Positions 9,170 to 17,400 of a stretch of DNA of 64,000 bases are shown in pieces. The stretch is from assembly GCA_965223105.1 (NCBI GenBank), contig OZ244987.1:1488001-1552000 (forward strand). Direction: 5' to 3'. Within the stretch, counting starts at the first letter, position 1, and each line of letters opens with the position of its first letter. A program made the position numbers and the translations under genes. This DNA is from JABDMH01 sp965223105. GTDB lineage: Bacteria; Bacteroidota; Bacteroidia; Chitinophagales; Saprospiraceae. The notes beneath the pieces were generated by a model that saw only the letters and a list, made by a program, of their open reading frames with translations, was not told where the DNA came from and ran no database searches.

Positions 9170-12100
9170 ATGAAGCAGCTATACGCCTGTATACTCTTCT
9201 TTTTATTGGTGATGAGCCAACGTATGGCTTATGCCCAACCTAATATTTTACCTTGTGCACCCAACTGTACTGACATCAATGCTTCCATCATACCAGATCC
9301 TCAAGGTCAGGGTTTCATTGCGAAGATTTTCTGGACAGATATCATTTCGAATTTTGATTGTGCAGAACCTGTAACCTATGCTTTGAGAAGGGGTAGTAGT
9401 GGTCCTACCTCAAGTGGAGGAAGTTCTGATGATGTGGGAAATCAGGAATATTTTCTGATTAGTGATCCATGCGCTTTCCTCGACGGAGGTCTTCAGGTGA
9501 TCATTCAGAATGACCTGGGTATGTGTATAAGCAATGTGACATTTAAGAGGGGTGAGCCAAGTATCATTGGTAGGTCAACTACGGTTTATTGCAATGATTC
9601 TATCATAGATTACCCATCGGTGTATATCAATGGTGTACCTCCGACCAGTTTTATTTCCTGTCAGGGGTTAGGACCAGTTCCTGAGCATGCTGGCGATTGG
9701 ATTGATAACTTTCCATGTGGTACGAACCCTGCTAATGATACTTTGAAGATAATCAGGAGAGAATGGGAAGTATTTGACAAAGAGGGAAAGCGAGCTTTTG
9801 CCTTCGATACAATCCATGTCTTGCGATTGCCTAGAATCAGTACGGTGAATACCTACTGTGGTCAGCAAGACACGGTCTACTGTGGAGATGCCGACGACTG
9901 CATTGGCCCTTATTTCGTATATGAGGAAGATCCCACGGGTGCCGGAGCCGACATAGATGGAGATTTATCTGTCTGTGACACCATTAAGTTTATTGAAGTT
10001 GAGCAGGGTATTGACGGCCTTGAATTTCACGCTGCAGAGTTTGATGACAAATGTGGCCTGTTGGTTGATGTCAAATCCTGGAGATTTGATGACGACTGCA
10101 GTCCTCAATACAAAGTAGAGGTGACGATTAAAGAGGTGTGTCCAAGGGCTGTCCTGACAACTCCGTTGTGCTTAGTACCGGGGGTTGGCAATGTTTTAGA
10201 GAATCTGGGTGTAGGCTATTGGCGATGTGAGTTCTGGCTGATGGATCTTGACACCGTTCCCCCTAAAGCTGAATGTAAATACGATAAGGTAGGACCAGAC
10301 CGATTGCTTTCAGGAAGCTGTTTTGATCCGATCGATGTTCCAAACATCGAACCAGGTGATTCCGTGATTGTGGTTTCCACCAACACGCACGATTGTACGG
10401 CTCATACCTATATCCCCCCGCTCTGTGTTTATGATGATTGGTCAGGCATCAAGCAAGTAAAGGCCAGTGCGGAAGGACTGGGAAGTTGGATCCTGACACC
10501 AGCCGACTCCTGTGATGAGGTCGAGTATGGAATCTGCTATGAGTCTCATCAACGGGTACCTCTGACCAAGAAGGCTGATGGTTCTCCACATGAAATCCTG
10601 TATGAAATTTATGATAACTGTCACAATGTTGACACCGCGTATTGCTATATCTTAGTTAAGGACCTGGTCAAGCCTGTCGCTGTGGTCGATAAGGGACTGA
10701 CGGTCAGTGTCAGTGATAAGAAGGTATGGGTAGGTGCGGAGGAATTTGACGAAAACAGTTATGACAATTGCGGTATTAACCTCTTTTTAGCGCGTAGAAC
10801 GGATTGGTATGAGCAAATCGGTGGTTGTGTAGACCTGTGTGATAGCATTAATTATTGTTGTGTCGGGCCACATAAGGACACGCTTTGGATAGCTTTGTTA
10901 GAACCTAATAAACACAAAGACGATACTTCATACCGTGATGATGTAGAAGCCCATTATGCCAAGAATCTGGACTGGTGGTGCAATGACGGGACCGCCTGCG
11001 GTTCGCTGATTTACAATGCTTGGCAGTACGATCTCATGAAGCATGCTACGCTTAAATGCCGAAATCATCCCTATGGTGTGGATGAAGAGTATTTTCAAGA
11101 GCATTTTACCTCATGTTATTACGACTTCAGGTTTTACGGTCCTGCGATTGCCAATGCTGATCCAGACTTATCGACATTTCATGACATAGATCCGAAGGCG
11201 CCGGTAGAATACTGTTTTGATAAGTTTAAACCCCTTCCATCAAATCTGGGCTGCACTCACCTAAACGGTGCTGAGTTTACCATCGATGATATTCGTGCTG
11301 AGGTTGATCTGTATGAAAGATTAGGAGGTGGTTGGAGTGATGCCGTCCCTTTTGGGTGTGACGATGCCTGTGGACCGGTCACCGTAGAGTTGTTGGCTAT
11401 GGACTATTGGTGCAACTGGTCAATAGCTTGGACTACGGTCTGGGTAGAAGATAAGACACCAGTTACCATTGCTAAGGATGTATTGGAGGAGCTAGAAATA
11501 TCTTGTAAAACTTATAAGGAAAAGAAATATGACTTCGGTGATTTGACTCATCAGCTTAGCATCGATGAAATTGTAGCCTTGGCTAAGGATGGCGATCCCG
11601 AGGCCCTAGATTCACTAGATGCCATTTTTGGTGGCTATCAAAAGGCTTGGCTAGATCCTTACGGCAATTATGTAGACAAGTACGGAAACGAAGTGATTTG
11701 CGACATTCCCTTTCAGGACAGCTTTTGCGATTGTCGCGATACCACCCAGAAGTTTCGAGTATTTGATGAACATCATGGGTACATCTGGAAAGACTCAAGC
11801 TACCGGGTATGCGAATACTTTGAAGATGATCGCATTTACAATCACGGTATTGTCAGGGTCAATTGTTCAGAGAATGTCCATTGTGAGCAAACCGTCTGGT
11901 GTGACTTCGATCACTGTGGAGAAGGCTACATCTTCCGGAAGTTTAAGATTTGGCAAGGATGTCCTGATACCTCTGAGACCTATCAATCGGGACATATCCC
12001 TGACACCATCATCAGACATCAACGTATTTGGGTGGGTAACAACTGCACCTTGGATAAGTACATGTTTGATGTACCACAAGATACAACGGTCACTACTTGT

Positions 12101-14311
12101 GGATTGACTTATGATGAAAGTGGTAGTGGAAACCTGAGTGGTGATTTGCATCCAGATAATACCGGATATCCAAAGTACCTATTTGACGACGACTGCCGTG
12201 TGGTTGGCATTGGGCACCAGGATAAAGTCTTTAAGATCGTAGGAGGCGATGAGGTTTGTTATAAGATCTTACGCACATTTTACTTTGCCGATTGGTGTGG
12301 TGGAAAGCCAGTCTCTGAAAACTGGTTTAAAAATGATGATCTCGTCCTTGATTCTTGTGTTCAGAAGATTTTGGTGATAGACACCGAACCACCCGTTTGT
12401 CTCATTTCGGGACCGGTTGACGACGGTGGGACGGTCGAAGTCTCGGCTTGTCAGTATGACCTTAATGTCGAGGTGGCAGTCAAGGATTCATGTGGTGCCA
12501 GTTCCTATGAATGGGAACTGACGGTGATCAAGGATGATCAGGGCTCCTTGGTCGATGATGGAAATGGACTCCTCAACGGTGACACCTCCAGTTCCTTCGT
12601 CATATCGTCCCAAGACCTGCTTTCGGGTGACTATAAGTTGACCGTTCAGGTGAAAGATGATTGTCAAAATGAAGGGTTGTGTGAGTACTACTTTACAGTG
12701 GCGACAGGCAAAAAGCCTTCGCCGGTATGTATTACCAGTCTTACGGCCGATCTGACGCCATGGGACCTGGATCAAGATGGCACTGCAGATACGGCAAAGG
12801 CGGTAGTCTGGGCGTATGAATTTGATCGAAGCAGCTCCGGTCCCTGTGGTGAGGAAGGTGATTCGCTCAGCTTTTATATCGAGTTTTTATCTAATGATGT
12901 CAATCAAGACAGCTTCGATATAACCAGACTGGCTGACAGTCTCGCACTTGGATGTGAACATCTGGGAACACATCAGGTGCGGATGTGGGTAGTAAGTAGT
13001 ACTGGAAGTGCAGACTTTTGTGATGTCATCTTGATGGTCAGCAACAATGCCGGCTTTTGTGAACCAATCAATACCGAGCAGGGTGCATTGAGTGGCATAT
13101 TTGAGAATGAGGTGGGAGAGACCATTGAGAAGGTGGAAGTCTCGGCCGAATCAACACAAGCTCTTTCAAACATATCCACAGGCGAGGATGGCAACTATGA
13201 ATTCAACGCTCCCATGGGAGCCGTGGTCACCTTAACTCCTTCGAAGGATATCGAGCCTCAGAATGGTGTCACTACTATGGACCTCGTTCATTTGCTGGGA
13301 CATATTTCGGGTGATTCGTTGCTGCCGACACCTTACCGAATCTTAGCCGCAGATGCCAATCGAGATGGTTTTATCAATGCCTTGGATCTTCTGGAAGTGC
13401 GTCAATTGGTTCTTGGTGAAATCGCTACCTTCTCAAACAGTGAATCCTGGCGTTTCATTCTCAAGGAATACGAATTTGTAAGCGAAAATCCAGAGTCTGA
13501 ACCCGTACCGGAAAGAGCCACATTTAGTGTGGATGAACCAGAGATGAGACAGGACTTCATCGGCATGAAGGTGGGAGATATGGATTTAGATGCTAAACCT
13601 GATCAGTCGGCCCCAAGAGGTCGTAATGATCTTGTTCTTGCTGTTGATGATCAAGAATTGATTGCTGGAGAAACCTATCTCATTCCTATTTTGACCACAG
13701 AGTTTAACCAGGTGATGGGATATCAGTTTACCCTAAATGTTGATCCGGGTGTGATTAAAATCGTGAATGTCAAAGCAGGTACAACCTTAGACAATATGGA
13801 TTGGCAAAATTATGGATATACTCATCTCGATCAAGGAAGGCTCACCACCAGCTGGAATACCACGGTCAAGGGAACATCGCTTGCGAAGGGAGAGACGATT
13901 GTCACATTGGAAGTTGTAGCCCAGAAGAATGTGAAACTCAGCGATGCAATGTCCATTGGAAGTCAAATCACAACAGCTGAATCATATCGGGTAAATGGTC
14001 AGTACGGTGGTGTGGCTCTAGATTTCCAATCTATCGATGGTCCAGGCGAAAGTGTGATCCTGTATCAAAATCTGCCAAACCCCATCCAGCAATCCACATG
14101 GATAGATTTTTATCTACCAGTTTCAGATCAAATAACCTTTACAATCACAGACGTTAGTGGAAAAGTCCTCTACAACATTGATGGAAGATATCCAGCCGGT
14201 AGACATACGTTGGCATTTGACAAGTTCGATCTGGCTGCTTCCCAAGTGCTGTTTTATAGTCTTGAGACCAGCCGAGGATTGATCACCAAGCGTATGATTG
14301 TGACCAGATAA
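9170..14311 (+). CDS. giant cysteine-rich T9SS cargo with dockerin- and cohesin-like domains, paralogue 2
   Basis: A 1713-aa paralogue of its two neighbours, colinear over nearly the whole length. The signal peptide ends around AYAQ. Shared blocks include GRSTTVYCND, HDCTAHTYIPP, KPVAVVDKGL, FDENSYDNC, GGGWSDAVPFGC, MDYWCNW, DFDHCGEGYIFRKF, DDDCRVVGIG and GGDEVCYK. The extra length over paralogue 1 comes partly from an expanded region after the LMKHATLKC block. A dockerin-like region (about 1355-1420) has a canonical second loop DANRDGFINALD; its first loop (DIEPQNGVTTMD) is degenerate. A cohesin-like domain (about 1486-1620) carries GYQFTLNVDPGVI. The T9SS sorting domain is about 1628-1713 (LYQNLPNP). 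It has its own promoter and terminator, so it can be expressed independently. Function unknown. Confidence 0.85.
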   Translation: MKQLYACILFFLLVMSQRMAYAQPNILPCAPNCTDINASIIPDPQGQGFIAKIFWTDIISNFDCAEPVTYALRRGSSGPTSSGGSSDDVGNQEYFLISDPCAFLDGGLQVIIQNDLGMCISNVTFKRGEPSIIGRSTTVYCNDSIIDYPSVYINGVPPTSFISCQGLGPVPEHAGDWIDNFPCGTNPANDTLKIIRREWEVFDKEGKRAFAFDTIHVLRLPRISTVNTYCGQQDTVYCGDADDCIGPYFVYEEDPTGAGADIDGDLSVCDTIKFIEVEQGIDGLEFHAAEFDDKCGLLVDVKSWRFDDDCSPQYKVEVTIKEVCPRAVLTTPLCLVPGVGNVLENLGVGYWRCEFWLMDLDTVPPKAECKYDKVGPDRLLSGSCFDPIDVPNIEPGDSVIVVSTNTHDCTAHTYIPPLCVYDDWSGIKQVKASAEGLGSWILTPADSCDEVEYGICYESHQRVPLTKKADGSPHEILYEIYDNCHNVDTAYCYILVKDLVKPVAVVDKGLTVSVSDKKVWVGAEEFDENSYDNCGINLFLARRTDWYEQIGGCVDLCDSINYCCVGPHKDTLWIALLEPNKHKDDTSYRDDVEAHYAKNLDWWCNDGTACGSLIYNAWQYDLMKHATLKCRNHPYGVDEEYFQEHFTSCYYDFRFYGPAIANADPDLSTFHDIDPKAPVEYCFDKFKPLPSNLGCTHLNGAEFTIDDIRAEVDLYERLGGGWSDAVPFGCDDACGPVTVELLAMDYWCNWSIAWTTVWVEDKTPVTIAKDVLEELEISCKTYKEKKYDFGDLTHQLSIDEIVALAKDGDPEALDSLDAIFGGYQKAWLDPYGNYVDKYGNEVICDIPFQDSFCDCRDTTQKFRVFDEHHGYIWKDSSYRVCEYFEDDRIYNHGIVRVNCSENVHCEQTVWCDFDHCGEGYIFRKFKIWQGCPDTSETYQSGHIPDTIIRHQRIWVGNNCTLDKYMFDVPQDTTVTTCGLTYDESGSGNLSGDLHPDNTGYPKYLFDDDCRVVGIGHQDKVFKIVGGDEVCYKILRTFYFADWCGGKPVSENWFKNDDLVLDSCVQKILVIDTEPPVCLISGPVDDGGTVEVSACQYDLNVEVAVKDSCGASSYEWELTVIKDDQGSLVDDGNGLLNGDTSSSFVISSQDLLSGDYKLTVQVKDDCQNEGLCEYYFTVATGKKPSPVCITSLTADLTPWDLDQDGTADTAKAVVWAYEFDRSSSGPCGEEGDSLSFYIEFLSNDVNQDSFDITRLADSLALGCEHLGTHQVRMWVVSSTGSADFCDVILMVSNNAGFCEPINTEQGALSGIFENEVGETIEKVEVSAESTQALSNISTGEDGNYEFNAPMGAVVTLTPSKDIEPQNGVTTMDLVHLLGHISGDSLLPTPYRILAADANRDGFINALDLLEVRQLVLGEIATFSNSESWRFILKEYEFVSENPESEPVPERATFSVDEPEMRQDFIGMKVGDMDLDAKPDQSAPRGRNDLVLAVDDQELIAGETYLIPILTTEFNQVMGYQFTLNVDPGVIKIVNVKAGTTLDNMDWQNYGYTHLDQGRLTTSWNTTVKGTSLAKGETIVTLEVVAQKNVKLSDAMSIGSQITTAESYRVNGQYGGVALDFQSIDGPGESVILYQNLPNPIQQSTWIDFYLPVSDQITFTITDVSGKVLYNIDGRYPAGRHTLAFDKFDLAASQVLFYSLETSRGLITKRMIVTR

Positions 14312-14350
14312 TTCGTCTCTAACCTTAGACTTAGGTCTTTAAATAAGTAA

Positions 14351-14379
14351 GGCTGTCTTCATAAGGAAGGCAGCCTTTT
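14351..14379 (+). terminator. rho-independent terminator after paralogue 2
   Basis: Arms GGCTGTCTTC (14351-14360) and GAAGGCAGCC (14366-14375) pair over 10 bp with one T-G wobble, loop ATAAG, followed by TTTT. It lies 40 bp after the stop codon. Confidence 0.75.
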
Positions 14380-14484
14380 CTATGCCCTAGAACATCTTCA
14401 TCGGCGCAAACATATGGTGTTTAATGTTAATTGGTATCATTTTTGAATATGTTCTTAACTGATACTTAACTGAAACTAACACCG

Positions 14485-17400
14485 ATGAAGATTTACCACT
14501 CGTACACTTGCGAGCTGGACTCCTGTTGTCCCTGGCTCACTACAATTCATGCAAGAGCTATTGTTCTCTCTTTTTTTGCAGTCACATTTCTCAGCCTAGG
14601 AGCAGTGGCCCAGGTGGGGCCGAACTGTACGCACATTAATGCCTCTATAGGGTTTGACGATACGGCGCGAGTGATGGTCAACGAGCTAGTGACCAACATA
14701 GATGCGATAGCGGCCCAGGGGGATAGTGTAAACATAGAGATCACGGGCGAGTATGGCCAGCGGATCTTTTATGTAGAGAATGTAGGAGGCACCTACGAGA
14801 TTGCGTTACATGCCTGTCGATATTTGGGACGGCAATTAAAGGTAAACGTGACGATTTTTGGAGGAGGCGGCTCTTGTTGGAGTTATTTGACATTTAAGCA
14901 AGGGAATGCCCCGGTGATATTTGGGCGCAGCAAGACGGTATATTGTTTTGATCCGTTGGTACAGGGAGGAGATATCCATGGGATACCTCCGTTGGCGATG
15001 GTACCATGTAGGGGACAGGAAGATGCGAGTTTTGTAGCGGATTGGATAGACGCGAAGGATTGTTTGGCAGATTCATTGGGTACGGCTGCGAATGATACGG
15101 CGAAGATCATATTGCGAGAATATGAGGCATTTGATAAGGAAGGTCGCCGCGGCTCGGGATTTGACACGATCATTGTATTGCGTTTGCCGCAGATCACGGT
15201 AGACAATGCGTTTTGTCCGGAGCGTGATACGGTATATTGTGGAGAAGGCGGCAAGATAGGCCCCTATATGGTTATAGGTCGGACATTTCAGTATGGAGAT
15301 ACGATGATGATGGGAGCGAATGCGGACATAGACCGTTATCAGGCGGTATCGTTTGTAGAGACGGAGTACAATTCGAGTACGGGCCAACTGGAGTTTAGAG
15401 CTGCGGAATTTGATCCAAAATGTGGGATAGCGGTACACGTAGATGCGTGGCCATTGAGTCAGGGGGAGTGTGTGAGTCAGTACAAGGTGAATGTAGAGAT
15501 CAAGCAGAGCTGTTATGGTACACCGGGATTGTATACGATGTTAGGTGCATCGAATATCAATGATTTTGTAGATACCTATCATCCCAAGCACTGGGAGTAT
15601 AGTCGCTCGACGTCAAGTGCGCAGATCACCTTGAATGGGACGAATCTGACGCCGAGCAGTTTGTCACCGTTTAACGGGACGACCGACAATCTAAATCCGG
15701 ATGTAAAGCTGATCAACAATATGGGAGCGACGGATGTAGATTTGGTAAGTGGATCGACTACGGAGTATACACGGATGTGCATCAATGTACCGCAGGAAGG
15801 AGATTTGACCTTTACGATCAGTGGATCAGATGGAGTGAATGCGGGTTATCGATTGAATGGATCATTTACGGCTGTAGTAGATGGCACGTACACGTTGTCG
15901 TTGGAGGCGTGTGATGAGATATGCTTTGAAGACCGAGGAGCGGGGATCAATGTAAGTGGCTTGATGTGGGTAGAGACAGCGATAGCCTCGCCACTAGACA
16001 GCATAGGTCCTGGGTATTGGAGGTGTGAGTTCTGGGTAGTAGACCTGGATACCTTACCACCGATTGTAGAGTGTGAGCCAGAGGCGAAGGCCAACGAGGA
16101 GTTGTTGTTGGGGCCATTTGGAGACACATTGTTGATACCAGCGGGCTCACATGATTGTGCATCACACAGTTATGTACCACCGGTACGTGTAGTAGATGAC
16201 TGGAGTGGAGTGAAGTACGTCAAGGCGATCATACCTGGGATCACCACGGTGGTGATGCAGAGATCGAGTAGTGATCCAGATTTATTTGAGAGTCACAAAC
16301 AGGTTAAGATACCGCATGGTCCGACCATGGCGATCTTTTATGAGGCGTATGACAGTTGTCACAATATCGGATTAGATACGTGCTGGGTAAAAGTTAAGGA
16401 TTTGACCAAACCAGTGGCGGTATGTGATAAAGGAGTAACGGTGAGTTTAAGTGGGAAGAAAGTATGGGTAGATGCCGAGACGTTTGATGAAGGCAGCTGG
16501 GACAATTGTGAGATCAATTTGTTGCTGGCACGCCGAGCGGATTGGTGGGATGCATGTGTAAATCTGTGTGACAGTTACCATGTAGCGTGCTACAATGAGC
16601 ATTACGACACGTTGTGGTGTGCAGATCTGGAGCCCGACAAGCACAAAGATGAAGTAGAGGCCCATTACTACAAGACGATGAAGTGGCTCAAAGAAGATGG
16701 AAGGGAGTGTAGTGATCTGTTGTGGAATTCGTGGAAATACGATTTGTGTAAGAAATACATGCTGGAGTGTCTGGAGCATCCATATGATTTTGATGAGCAT
16801 TTCTTCAAGCGCTTGATCAAGGATTTGGGATGTGAAGATGAATTTGAGGGCGTAGAAGAGATCACCGATGAGTTGATCGATCAATGGGATCAGATCGGAG
16901 GAGGCTGGAGCGATGCGGTACCATTTGATTGTGAGGATGCGTGTAAGGAGGTAGTGGTAGAGCTACTGGTGATGGACTACTGGTGCAACTGGAGTCGCTG
17001 CTGGACGTATGTATTGGTAGAGGACAAGACCCCGGTACAGATTGAGCGAGATGTATACGATCAGGAGATCACCTGTGCGGGCTATAAGTCATCGATCTAC
17101 GAATATCCAGGAGTAGAGGATCCAGTGAGTATAGAGTGGGTAGTAGAAGCGGCCAAAGAGGGAGATGAAGTAGCGTTGAGTGAGTTGGATAAGCGATTTG
17201 GAGGATATGAGAAAGTATGGAGAGATGAGTATGGCAACGTACCCCCACCAGACACTGGCTATTTCTACGATACCGAATGCATATGCAGTACGTATGTGAA
17301 GAAGGTCAGGGAATATGACGAGCACTTGGGCTATATCTGGAAGGATGTAGAGTTTGACTCGTGCTGGATAGATACGGTACACTACTATACGCACTACGGT

